A stretch of 14,429 nucleotides of DNA from Firmicutes bacterium UBA6648 (GTDB taxonomy: Bacteria > Bacillota > Clostridia > Peptostreptococcales > Anaerovoracaceae), in the NCBI GenBank assembly GCA_002455605.1, contig DKLE01000103.1, positions 1 to 14,429 of the forward strand. The letters run 5' to 3'. Below, in pieces: positions 6,283 through 14,332 of this stretch (its first letter is position 1; each line of letters begins with the position of its first letter). A model generated the notes under the pieces. That model was not told the DNA's origin, did not search any database, and was given only the letters and a program-made list of their open reading frames with translations. Both the position numbers and the translations under genes were made by a program.

Positions 6283-7762
6283 TTATCTCTATTCCTCCTT
6301 TTTTAGATTTTATTTTAAATATAAAACCTAATATTTGCAGAGCAATTAATGGAGTCATAGCAACCATTGCTATCATACCAAATCCATCGACTAAAACATT
6401 TGCTCCTTCTATTGCCTCAGCAGCCCCCTGGGCATATGCCAGTATGAAGGTGGCTGTCATCGGCCCTGATGCCACGCCTCCTGAATCGAAAGCGATACCT
6501 ACAAAAAGCTTAGGCACAAAATACATTAATGCTATAGAGATTATATATCCTGGGAGCAAATATTGCCACAACTTTAATTCCGGAATTAAAATTCTAACCA
6601 TTGATAATCCCACAGCAATACCAACTCCAATGGAAAGAGTAATGACTACTGATTTTCTCTTTACATAACCCTTTGTAACATCTTCTATCTGATGTGTCAA
6701 TACATAAACTGCCGGTTCTGCAAGAATGGTAACTACACCTAAAACAAATCCTATAGCAACCACATAGATTTTACTGTCTAAGGAAGCAATGCTGTAGCCT
6801 ACTGCACTGCCTACATCCATAAAGCCTGCATTAACGCCGACTAAGAAGAAAACCAGACCTATAAAAGTAAACAGCACGCCGAATAACAGCTTACGAACTG
6901 TTTTCTTAGATAATTTGAATGAAAATTTCTGAAACAATAAAAATATAATTATGATAGGAAGCAGGGCCAAAATTACTTCACCTGCTATTTTAGGAAATTC
7001 ATGTATAAATGGTCCTAGTATAGACGTGTCAGTGGTTTCTTGGGGAAGCCCGCCCGTAATTTTATCTGTTCTAGATATAATACTCATAATCATTACCGAT
7101 ATGATTGCACCGGTAGAGGCTATAGCAACTAACCCAAAACTATCTTTTTCTGATGATTTACTATCTTTTTTTAAACTTGAGACACCCATAGCGAGAGCTA
7201 AAATAAAGGGTACGGTCAAAGCTCCGGTAGTAGCTCCGGAAGCATCAAAGGAAATCGCCAAGAATTCCGGCGATGTAAAGAATGCAAGAATTAAGATTAT
7301 TCCGTATAAGACGGTCAATAACTTATATAAGGGAAAATTGTAAACAATTCGCAAGAAACCTATGGAAAGCATAACTGCAATTCCAACGGATACTATAAAT
7401 ACTATGCTCATCTTGGATATCAGTCCCGATGTGACGGCTTCTACTTGCCCTGCCAGAATATGCAGGTCAGGCTCCGCAATGGATACAAAAAAACCTAACA
7501 GCAAACCGCCGACGACCACCCACCAGATTTTATTGGTCTTGGCAATCCCAGAACCCATAACATTGCCTATAGGAGTAATACCAATATCCACTCCTATTAA
7601 AAAGATGGTCAACCCTATAATGATAAACGCCGCACCAATAAGGAATCGAATAACAAGCGGGGTCTCAATAGGCGTTAATGTAAAATGAAGAATCAGCACC
7701 ATGACCGTAATCGGGAGAACTGAAGATAAGACTTCTTTAAATTTTGTAATAACTACACTCAA
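6266..7762 (-). CDS. DUF1538 family membrane protein with two tandem DUF1538 repeats (putative transporter)
   Basis: The 498-residue integral membrane protein has about 12-14 hydrophobic segments built as two homologous halves (about 36-195 and 288-447, offset about 252 residues). Matching signatures are SIAEPDLHILAGQVEAVTSG (94-113) with ILAEPAVYVLTHQIEDVTKG (346-365), and SFDASGATTGALTVPFILA (171-189) with AFDSGGVASGPMTATFILA (424-442). The conserved FDxxGxxxGxxTxxFILA and AEP motifs with helix-breaking glycines suggest paired re-entrant or substrate-binding elements, as in internally duplicated secondary transporters. No substrate is established for DUF1538. The start is a TTG at 7762 with AAAGGA about 10 nt upstream. 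The ATG at 7773 is in another frame and stops after four codons. The gene overlaps the downstream PII-PII gene and follows the DUF1413 gene by 92 bp without a visible terminator or good promoter. Confidence 0.85.
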   Translation of the reverse strand: MSVVITKFKEVLSSVLPITVMVLILHFTLTPIETPLVIRFLIGAAFIIIGLTIFLIGVDIGITPIGNVMGSGIAKTNKIWWVVVGGLLLGFFVSIAEPDLHILAGQVEAVTSGLISKMSIVFIVSVGIAVMLSIGFLRIVYNFPLYKLLTVLYGIILILAFFTSPEFLAISFDASGATTGALTVPFILALAMGVSSLKKDSKSSEKDSFGLVAIASTGAIISVMIMSIISRTDKITGGLPQETTDTSILGPFIHEFPKIAGEVILALLPIIIIFLLFQKFSFKLSKKTVRKLLFGVLFTFIGLVFFLVGVNAGFMDVGSAVGYSIASLDSKIYVVAIGFVLGVVTILAEPAVYVLTHQIEDVTKGYVKRKSVVITLSIGVGIAVGLSMVRILIPELKLWQYLLPGYIISIALMYFVPKLFVGIAFDSGGVASGPMTATFILAYAQGAAEAIEGANVLVDGFGMIAMVAMTPLIALQILGFIFKIKSKKGGIEINEQQS

Positions 7763-7854
7763 ATTTCGTTCATCCTTTCTGAATATTTAATTATGGTTGT
7801 CGATATGAATATCCTCTTTTCTACGTTATTATGTCCAATTTCAGATGAAGTACC

Positions 7855-8097
7855 TTAATATCGCTGGGTTTTTTTATATTTCTGCTGATGAGATGAAGTT
7901 TTTTCAATTGCCTGTAAGCAGCCTTTGTTTGTATGAACATAATTTAAAAATAAAATGCCTAACAAGAGTCTCTCATTAACTGCAATTCGATTCCACATAT
8001 AGCCCTTAAACAAATCCCTCACCAGAAAGACTTCACCTTCTTTTAAATTTTCTGTTTCTCTTATAGCTTCTTCCAACAATTTATTTACGTCAATCAT
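7855..8097 (-). CDS. Small DUF1413 family protein
   Basis: This 80-residue soluble protein has the pattern I associate with DUF1413: a helical N-terminus (VNKLLEEAIRETENL), then GEVFLVRDLFKGYMWNRI (21-38), RLLLGILFLNYV (43-54) and a C-terminal EKTSSHQQKYKK (65-76). The start is taken as the ATG at 8097 because GAGGAGTGA lies about 7 nt upstream. An earlier in-frame ATG at 8118 would sit ahead of that site and lacks its own. It has a strong promoter (8144-8172) and is followed on the same strand by the DUF1538-PII pair, with no terminator in the 92-bp gap, so it is probably the first gene of that operon. The function is unknown. The small size and basic tail would suit a nucleic-acid or protein adaptor, but that is speculation. 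Confidence 0.75.
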   Translation of the reverse strand: MIDVNKLLEEAIRETENLKEGEVFLVRDLFKGYMWNRIAVNERLLLGILFLNYVHTNKGCLQAIEKTSSHQQKYKKTQRY

Positions 8098-8143
8098 AAA
8101 ATCACTCCTCTGTTGCAACTATATCAACAACATTGTTAATAGT

Positions 8144-8172
8144 ATTGTATACAAATTTCTTTCAAATGTCAA
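8144..8172 (-). promoter_or_regulatory. Sigma-A promoter for the DUF1413-DUF1538-PII operon
   Basis: On the minus strand TTGACA (8172-8167) and TACAAT (8149-8144) are separated by 17 bp, with one mismatch to consensus in total. The start codon of the DUF1413 gene lies 46 bp beyond the -10 box. Confidence 0.8.
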
Positions 8173-8196
8173 CCATTCATAGCTAAATAGTATACT
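8145..8196. repeat. Two GTATAC-centred palindromes flanking the DUF1413 -35 box (candidate operators)
   Basis: TTGTATACAA (8145-8154) is a perfect 10-bp palindrome overlapping the -10 box of the DUF1413 promoter. AGTATACT (8189-8196) is a second palindrome with the same GTATAC core, 44 bp away centre to centre and upstream of the -35 box. A further AACAA/TTGTT inverted repeat lies downstream, within 8114-8128. The first palindrome fits the loose TnGTnnnACnA pattern of FadR-type GntR regulators, but no such regulator is present in the window. Confidence 0.4.
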
Positions 8197-8222
8197 TTTT
8201 AGTAAAAATTTTTTGATAAAAC

Positions 8223-8251
8223 TTCCTTGTTTTCTCCCCTTATGATATAAT
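8223..8251 (+). promoter_or_regulatory. Extended -10 promoter for the two-component operon
   Basis: TGATATAAT (8243-8251) is a consensus -10 box with the TGn extension. The -35 position 17 bp upstream (TTCCTT, 8223-8228) is weak. The histidine kinase starts 50 bp downstream. The same TGATATAAT appears in the DUF5685 promoter. Confidence 0.6.
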
Positions 8252-8300
8252 GCTGTTATATTCTTAACAACTCTAAATAATAAGTAAACAGAGGTTTCGT

Positions 8301-10106
8301 ATGTTTAAATCAGTTCAAACAAGAACCATGTGCTATTTAGTAATTTTAGCTGTTGGTCTGCTTGTTACAATCGGTTTCATTTTATCTGTCAGTGTAGAAA
8401 ATGTGGGACACAGTATGAAGGCAGAATCTCTCGGGGAACGGGCTTTACTGATCAGTAAATTTGTAGAATCCGCCCAGACTGATATTGTCACCCCTGAATC
8501 CGCCTTTGCACTGATTCAAAAGGAAAGCCAGCTTTCCGACTCAGTTTTAAAAAATACATTCTTAATAAGCAAAAATTATGAAACCGTGGGCTATACTGAT
8601 CCTGAAATACCTTATACTCTGAATTTTAAATCAAAAAATACATATGAATATATTTATAAAAATGGACAGGATTATATTTGCGGCATATCTGCTATTGAAA
8701 ATGTTCCGCAATTGGAAAGCTGGTATGTATGTACAGAGGAATCCTTTTCTTCTGCCTTCAGCTCTCTTAACAACCTGAAAACCGGTGTTATCGTATTGAT
8801 AACTGTTTTGCTCTTTATTTTATGGCCATTAGCTAAAAAGCTCTCCATGGCCATTACTGAGCCTATTAAATCCTTGTCCAATGCAGTAGAAACTATCGCC
8901 CAAGGAGATATCAGCCATGAAATAACAACAAAAAACAAAGATGAACTGGCCGACATAGCTAATTCGTTTAATACCATGCTGAATAAGTTGAAGTCTACTA
9001 TGCAGCAGGTTTTATTGAAATCCGGAGAAGCTGCTTCCATGCATGAAATAATGGAATATGTGGAACAGGCTTATGATAATTTGTCAGCTGGCATTATTAG
9101 TATAAACAATATTGGCGAAATAACCACATATAATGAAATGGCAGAATCTCTGATAGGAATTAAATCCGAAGAAGTTTTAGGACTGGATATAAAAAACCCG
9201 ATTCCTAAAGAGTTAAAGCCTCTCATAGATGCCTTACGGCGATGTCTGGCTAAAGGAAGTCTCCAATTAAAAACTTTAACGGATATTTATGACGTAAACG
9301 GCACTCGAGTACCTATATTATATAGCATTAATATTCAATTTGGTTTAAAAAATGAAGTTATTGGTGCTATTTGTGTGTTTAGAAGAATACAGGATATCGA
9401 AAGGTTCCAGGAGAGTGCCAACAGAACAAAAAATTTAGAGGCACTGGGTGAAATGGCAGCCAGCCTGGCCCACGAGATAAAAAATCCCTTAACTAGTATC
9501 CGAGGATATGCACAATTAATCCGATTGGAATTGGGGGAGCAAAAAATTAATCTTGATGAACTGGAGATCATTATGCACGAAGCGGACCGGCTCAGCCTAA
9601 TGCTTGATCGTTTTTTAAACTTTGCCAGACCAAAAGTACCTAAATTAGCAGAAGTGGAAGTCAAAGACACCATCTCCTATGTTATCGCTTTGGTGCAAAA
9701 TGAGCTTCCCTCCAATATAAAAATTTCTACCAATTTCAGTGAAGTTCCCAAGGTTATGATAGATACGGAGCTTTTTGAACCGGTTATACTGAATCTGATA
9801 CTCAATGCCGTACAGGCTTTGCCTAATGGCGGAAACATAGACATAAGAACTGGATACAGCGAGAAAAGGAAAATGGTATACATTGAAATACGAGATAATG
9901 GCGTAGGTATCCCCAGAGAATTATCAGAAAAAATTTTCCAGCCATTCTTTACCACAAAGGATAATGGCTCTGGTATGGGCCTTGCCATCGCTTCAAGAAC
10001 AATAGAAGCACATAAAGGTATTTTAGAGGTAGAAAGCATTATAGGGCAAATGACAAAATTTACAATACTTTTGCAATCATTTGACCCGCTTGCTTCCAAT
10101 CAGTAG
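8301..10106 (+). CDS. Membrane PAS-containing sensor histidine kinase, NtrB/AtoS type
   Basis: The 601-residue kinase has TM1 at about 11-31, an extracytoplasmic sensor region at about 32-160 of small Cache-like size, and TM2 at about 161-177. These are followed by HAMP (about 178-232), a PAS domain (about 255-365) and HisKA with the phospho-acceptor H391 in SLAHEIKNPLTSIRGYAQLI (388-407). The HATPase domain (about 490-593) shows the N box (NLILNAVQALPNGG, 498-511), the G1 box DNGVGIP (532-538), the F box FFTTKDNGSG and the G2 box GMGLAIASRTIEAHKG. All catalytic motifs are intact. AGAGG lies 6 nt upstream of the ATG. The response regulator starts 15 bp after the stop. The signal is sensed outside the membrane and cannot be named from sequence. 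The adjacent GABA/4-hydroxybutyrate genes suggest an organic acid, amino acid or related metabolite. Confidence 0.9.
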   Translation: MFKSVQTRTMCYLVILAVGLLVTIGFILSVSVENVGHSMKAESLGERALLISKFVESAQTDIVTPESAFALIQKESQLSDSVLKNTFLISKNYETVGYTDPEIPYTLNFKSKNTYEYIYKNGQDYICGISAIENVPQLESWYVCTEESFSSAFSSLNNLKTGVIVLITVLLFILWPLAKKLSMAITEPIKSLSNAVETIAQGDISHEITTKNKDELADIANSFNTMLNKLKSTMQQVLLKSGEAASMHEIMEYVEQAYDNLSAGIISINNIGEITTYNEMAESLIGIKSEEVLGLDIKNPIPKELKPLIDALRRCLAKGSLQLKTLTDIYDVNGTRVPILYSINIQFGLKNEVIGAICVFRRIQDIERFQESANRTKNLEALGEMAASLAHEIKNPLTSIRGYAQLIRLELGEQKINLDELEIIMHEADRLSLMLDRFLNFARPKVPKLAEVEVKDTISYVIALVQNELPSNIKISTNFSEVPKVMIDTELFEPVILNLILNAVQALPNGGNIDIRTGYSEKRKMVYIEIRDNGVGIPRELSEKIFQPFFTTKDNGSGMGLAIASRTIEAHKGILEVESIIGQMTKFTILLQSFDPLASNQ

Positions 10107-10121
10107 TAAGGAGGCCTTGAT

Positions 10122-11483
10122 TTGGAACAAACAAATATTTTAGTAGTTGATGATGAACTTAATGTACGGCAGCTTCTAAGCAAAGTGTTATCGAAAGAGG
10201 GATATAAGGTTTATACTGCCTGTGACGGCCTTGAAGGCTTAGAGCTGCTTCAAACGATTAGTATAGACATCATCATCAGCGACATTAAAATGCCACGGAT
10301 GACAGGTCTGGAATTTTTGCACAAAGTCAAAGAATTAGAGCCGGATATTGGCTTTATACTGATAACTGCTTTCGCCACCGCTGAAACTGCTATTGAAGCA
10401 ATAAAAAGCGGAGCTCAGGATTACGTGACCAAACCCTTTGACTTCACGGAAATTTTAACTGCCGTAAAAAAATTGACTATGACAAAACAGCATACTTATA
10501 AATTAGGTTCCAATACCAATATGGATAGAACGGATCTAAAAGTAAAAAGTAAAAGTCCTAAAATGCAGCAAGTCTTACAGCTGGCTAAACAAGTGGCTGC
10601 TGCCGATTCTACTGTCTTGCTGACCGGAGAAACCGGAACCGGTAAAGAAGTTATCTGCTCTGCTATACACAGATGGAGTCATAGAAATGACAAACCTCTT
10701 ATCAAAGTAAACTGCGGGGCTATTCCGGATAATTTGTTAGAAAGTGAATTGTTTGGATATGAAAAAGGAGCTTTTACCGGTGCTGTATCCTCCAAACCCG
10801 GCCGTTTTGAAGTAGCAGACGGAGGCACTATTTTTCTGGATGAAATAGGCGATATTTCTCCCTCTCTGCAAGTAAAGCTTCTCCGTGTTCTTCAGGAAAA
10901 AACCTTTGAAAGATTAGGGGGAGTCAAAAGTATTCACGTTGATGTAAGGGTTATAGCGGCTACAAATAAAAATCTGAAAGAAGAGGTTCAAAAAGGCTCG
11001 TTCCGAGATGATTTATATTATCGGTTAAACGTAGTTCCTATTCACCTGCCCCCGCTCAGAGAACGCCCTGAAGATATTGAAGACTTAATCAAGTATTTTC
11101 TTGAAAGCTCTGCAAAAATATCCGGTATAACAAATCCAAAGGTTGTCAGCAGTGAAACTCTGGAATGTTTAAAAGGCTATAGCTGGCCAGGCAATATCAG
11201 GGAGCTTGAAAATATCATTGAGCGCTGTGTAGTGATTTCCTCCGGCTCTATGATTGACATTAATTGTCTTCCTGTTGAAATACGTGAAGCCAGTCAGACC
11301 TATATAGTCGGCAGCACAGAGCAAGAACCGCTTCTTAATGCGGCAATTGATAATATTGAGAAAGAGGTCATAAAAAAAGCATTGTCTGAATCCAACGGCA
11401 ATAAAACAAAGGCTGCTTTAGCTTTAGGAATCAGCAGGCGCTCTCTCCATAGAAAGCTGCAAAAATACGGAATGATTGATTAA
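10122..11483 (+). CDS. Sigma-54-dependent response regulator, NtrC/AtoC family
   Basis: The 453-residue protein has three domains. The receiver (about 5-118) shows the acidic pocket D10/D11, phospho-acceptor D54 in IISDIKMPRMTGLEF and K104 in YVTKPFD. The AAA+ domain (about 143-380) has Walker A GETGTGKE (169-176), the sigma-54-contacting GAFTGA loop (216-221), Walker B GGTIFLDEIGD (234-244) and the arginine region RERPEDI. A Fis-type HTH follows (about 410-449: NGNKTKAALALGISRRSLHRKLQKYG). It should activate sigma-54 promoters when phosphorylated by the upstream kinase. The start is a TTG at 10122, chosen because AAGGAGG lies 7 nt upstream (10108-10114) and the next residues, EQTNILVVDDE, begin a normal receiver. 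No sigma-54 promoter was found in the window, so its targets may lie further right, for example upstream of the abf genes. Confidence 0.93.
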   Translation: MEQTNILVVDDELNVRQLLSKVLSKEGYKVYTACDGLEGLELLQTISIDIIISDIKMPRMTGLEFLHKVKELEPDIGFILITAFATAETAIEAIKSGAQDYVTKPFDFTEILTAVKKLTMTKQHTYKLGSNTNMDRTDLKVKSKSPKMQQVLQLAKQVAAADSTVLLTGETGTGKEVICSAIHRWSHRNDKPLIKVNCGAIPDNLLESELFGYEKGAFTGAVSSKPGRFEVADGGTIFLDEIGDISPSLQVKLLRVLQEKTFERLGGVKSIHVDVRVIAATNKNLKEEVQKGSFRDDLYYRLNVVPIHLPPLRERPEDIEDLIKYFLESSAKISGITNPKVVSSETLECLKGYSWPGNIRELENIIERCVVISSGSMIDINCLPVEIREASQTYIVGSTEQEPLLNAAIDNIEKEVIKKALSESNGNKTKAALALGISRRSLHRKLQKYGMID

Positions 11484-11486
11484 ACA

Positions 11487-11518
11487 AAAGCAGTGTGCTC
11501 ACTGGAACACACTGCTTT
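11487..11518. terminator. Bidirectional intrinsic terminator between the response regulator and the permease
   Basis: AAAGCAGTGTG and CACACTGCTTT form an 11-bp perfect stem with a 10-nt loop, beginning just after the regulator stop codon. ATTTTTATT follows on the plus strand and TTTTGTTT on the minus strand. The convergent permease gene stops at 11526. Confidence 0.9.
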
Positions 11519-11525
11519 ATTTTTA

Positions 11526-12959
11526 TTATACAACTTTTAATTCAGGCTTTTCTTCTGCTTCCAGGTTGGAATCTTCTCTTGTCATCGCTTCTACTTCCTC
11601 TGACCATAAATGACCGAAGGTAGTGTCACCCTTTAAGAAATCCTTTCCATAGCACAGCAAGCATGCCAGGATACCTACTGCCAAACCCCAAGCGGATCCT
11701 TTTGCCAAAAGAACACCTGCGATAACACCGGCAATACCTAAATCTTTAAAGCTTGTAGCCTGCTGAACGCCGATACGTACGCTGACAAATCCCTGAACGA
11801 TCATGGTCAAAGCTAAGGCTACCGGTAAGATAGGCTGCACAAGTGTTACAATCGGCAGCAACCAATATCCTGTAAAGGTTCCAAATCTGAAACTTGCCGC
11901 TCCTCCAAACAGAGACTGCATACTTTTTCTGCCCTTTTTATATCTTTCGCATACCACTACCTGCATTGCTGCCCATAAAGGACCACACATGGTGATATCC
12001 GGGCCCATAACACCCATTATGGTATTTCTGATACCGAAAATTAAGTGAGCACGGTTTGGATTGTAATCAACCAACTCATCTTCTCTGGTTATATCAGCAT
12101 CATGCACAAGGGCTTTACTCTGCACTACGTCACCGAAAAGAACGATATATATTGCTAAAACTGTTGGAATTGATTGTACAAACATAATTGGTGTAGGCCA
12201 GCCTACTGCTCCCCATGGAACCCAATCAGTCCATAGGCCTGCAAAGTCAGGTGAAGAAAATCCCCACTGAATGCTTGGCAAAGCGCTTTCTCCTACGATT
12301 GGAGCCACAATTACAGCTATCAGTACCGCCGGTAGAATTCCAAGGTTTGCAATTGTCTCAAACAACTTATTCTTTGTACTCAATCTTTTAAAGCCGTTAG
12401 AAAATAATAAGTAGAAAGCTACAATTAAACATACCGTCGTAGTCACCGGCATTGATTCAAATTTGCCGCCCTCAGTAAAAATCATATAAATTGCAGATAT
12501 ACCGGCACCTAAAATGACTCCTGATTTGATTGATGGAGGTACAAGGTTGATAATCTTTCCTGCTACCCCTGTTAATCCTAAAATAATAGAAAATATACCG
12601 AGGGTTATTTCAAATGCAACTAACCCCTGCATACGTGCGTGACCTTCCGGAAAAGTCAGGCAATATGCTACCAATAGAGGAATAGCCGGCGTAATCCATC
12701 CCGGTACTACCGGATCTCCAAGAAAAGTATGCCAGGTATATAAGAATCCGTTTAATACAACAATTGCTAAAGCAATTTCAAATGGCATGTGCAATGTATC
12801 TTGCAAAAGAGGAATGGCACCAAGACATACTGCACACATCAATAAGCCCTGAACATAATCGGCTATTTCAAAACGATAATGAATGAATGGTAATCTGACT
12901 TTAAAGGGACCTGCTTTTATATATGGTGCTTCTGCGCCATAAGGCATATATTCTCTCAT
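11526..12959 (-). CDS. NCS2-like permease resembling DUF3360, in the GABA/4-hydroxybutyrate locus
   Basis: The 477-residue protein has about 12-14 membrane segments. A soluble N-terminal arm contains LPFIHYRFEIADYVQGLL (23-40), and a charged C-terminal tail ends EEKPELKVV. The arm and the overall layout resemble DUF3360 proteins, relatives of the uracil/xanthine (NCS2) and SulP permeases. The GPDITMCGPLWAAMQVV segment (about 317-333) sits where these folds have their substrate site. AAAGGA about 8 nt upstream supports the ATG at 12959. The gene begins 21 bp after the stop of abfT on the same strand, so it is very likely co-transcribed and may import GABA, 4-hydroxybutyrate or a related carboxylate, or export a product. 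Nucleobase transport would be the default reading of the fold, and the context argues against it. The exact family is moderately certain; the substrate is unknown. Confidence 0.75.
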   Translation of the reverse strand: MREYMPYGAEAPYIKAGPFKVRLPFIHYRFEIADYVQGLLMCAVCLGAIPLLQDTLHMPFEIALAIVVLNGFLYTWHTFLGDPVVPGWITPAIPLLVAYCLTFPEGHARMQGLVAFEITLGIFSIILGLTGVAGKIINLVPPSIKSGVILGAGISAIYMIFTEGGKFESMPVTTTVCLIVAFYLLFSNGFKRLSTKNKLFETIANLGILPAVLIAVIVAPIVGESALPSIQWGFSSPDFAGLWTDWVPWGAVGWPTPIMFVQSIPTVLAIYIVLFGDVVQSKALVHDADITREDELVDYNPNRAHLIFGIRNTIMGVMGPDITMCGPLWAAMQVVVCERYKKGRKSMQSLFGGAASFRFGTFTGYWLLPIVTLVQPILPVALALTMIVQGFVSVRIGVQQATSFKDLGIAGVIAGVLLAKGSAWGLAVGILACLLCYGKDFLKGDTTFGHLWSEEVEAMTREDSNLEAEEKPELKVV

Positions 12960-12980
12960 ATAAAATTCCTTTCACACTAA

Positions 12981-14297
12981 TTAAAATTTTTCTTTAAACA
13001 TCTTCTGAAACTCTTCTTTCAAGCTGTCTCTAAACTCCGGATGAGCAATATTGATCAGGGCTCTTGCTCTGTTCTTTACACTCTTTCCCTTTAGCTTAGC
13101 AATCCCATATTCCGTCACAACATAGTCCGTATCATGTCTTGAGGTGGTCACCACCTGCCCTTCTCCCAGTAAAGGAGTAATCTTGGATACCATGCTTCCG
13201 TCTTTTTTCCTGGCTGCTGACGGCATCGCTATGATGGCTCTTCCATTTCCTCCGGTGCACATAGCTGCTCCCCGTATAAAGTCCACCTGGCCTCCCACTC
13301 CGGAAAACTGCCTGTAGCCGATGGTATCGGAGGCAATCTGTCCATAGAAATCAATTCCTAAGCCGCCGTTTATGCTCACCATATTCGGATTCTGGGCAAT
13401 CACTTTTGGATCATTCACATAATCCACTGTCTTTAGCAGACAGGCCGGATTCTTATCACAGAACCGGTACAGTTCTTTGGATCCCATCACAAAGTTAAAC
13501 ACAAATTTTCCCTTGTCTATGCCTTTCATGGAATTATCCACCGCTCCCGCTTCATAGAGCTTTACCACTCCATCTCCCAGCATTTCCGAATGGATTCCCA
13601 GATGTCTCTTATTCAGCAGCTGATGGCATACCGCATCCGGTATAGCTCCGATTCCCAGCTGCAGCGTATCTCCGTCCTGAATCAATTCTGCGCAGTTTTT
13701 CCCGATGGCTTCTTCTATTTCACCGATTTTAGCCCCAGGCAAGGTTGGCAGGGCTTCATCATGCTCTACAAATACATCGATTTCACTCACATGGAATACG
13801 GCATCTCCGAAGGTAAAAGGCACTTCCTTATTCACCTGGGCAATAACGGTTTTTGCCGACTTCACCGCCTGAACCGTGTAATCTCCCGATACGCCCGTTG
13901 ATACAAAACCGTGTTCATCCGGAGGGGTCACCATAACCATGGCTACATCTACCGGAAGGGTTCCGTTTCTTATCAGCCCGGGTACTTCATGGAAAAACAG
14001 CGGGGTGTAATCCCCGTAGCCTTCTTCTACGCACTTGCGGGTCTGACCGCTTAAGAACCAAAGATTCACATGAAAGTTCTCCTTGTATTCCGGCTTGCAG
14101 TATTCTCCTGCTCCCAGGCTGAACATGTGAGAAATTTCCACATTCCTGTAATTCTCCGCATTGGCAACCATGGCTGCCACCAGAGCAGGCGGCTCTGCCA
14201 CATCGTGGGCCAGCACCACTTTATCCCCGGACTTAATTAATCGAACAGCTTCCTCTGCTGTGCTTTTTCTTTTCTCATAGATTTCTTTCCAGTTCAT
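12981..14297 (-). CDS. abfT: 4-hydroxybutyrate CoA-transferase (acetyl-CoA hydrolase/transferase family)
   Basis: The 438-residue cytosolic enzyme transfers CoA from acetyl-CoA or butyryl-CoA to 4-hydroxybutyrate, activating it for dehydration in GABA fermentation. The sequence follows the C. aminobutyricum AbfT pattern as I remember it: MNWKEIYEKR at the start, AEPPALVAAMVANAENY (34-50), KIGEIEEAIGKNCA (190-203), LQLGIGAIPDAV (212-223), IHSEMLGDGVVKLYEAG (235-251), FSGVGGQVDFIRGA (331-344) and the C-terminal VTEYGIAKLKGKS. E238 in HSEM is the expected catalytic glutamate. I chose the ATG at 14297, giving the family length of 438, because GGGGGGA lies just upstream. The in-frame ATG at 14312 would place this purine run inside the coding region and has no binding site of its own. 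Neighbours are abfD upstream and the permease 21 bp downstream. By eye it is richer in G+C than the rest of the window. Butyryl-CoA:acetate CoA-transferase activity is a possible alternative. Confidence 0.85.
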   Translation of the reverse strand: MNWKEIYEKRKSTAEEAVRLIKSGDKVVLAHDVAEPPALVAAMVANAENYRNVEISHMFSLGAGEYCKPEYKENFHVNLWFLSGQTRKCVEEGYGDYTPLFFHEVPGLIRNGTLPVDVAMVMVTPPDEHGFVSTGVSGDYTVQAVKSAKTVIAQVNKEVPFTFGDAVFHVSEIDVFVEHDEALPTLPGAKIGEIEEAIGKNCAELIQDGDTLQLGIGAIPDAVCHQLLNKRHLGIHSEMLGDGVVKLYEAGAVDNSMKGIDKGKFVFNFVMGSKELYRFCDKNPACLLKTVDYVNDPKVIAQNPNMVSINGGLGIDFYGQIASDTIGYRQFSGVGGQVDFIRGAAMCTGGNGRAIIAMPSAARKKDGSMVSKITPLLGEGQVVTTSRHDTDYVVTEYGIAKLKGKSVKNRARALINIAHPEFRDSLKEEFQKMFKEKF

Positions 14298-14332
14298 TTT
14301 TGTTCCCCCCATCTAACAGTTCTGCCTTTTGG

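Noticed and set aside
6951..7343. Open frames on the plus strand opposite the DUF1538 gene (also near 6444 and 7362)
   Set aside because: They are complements of hydrophobic transmembrane codons. None has a start signal or recognisable domain.
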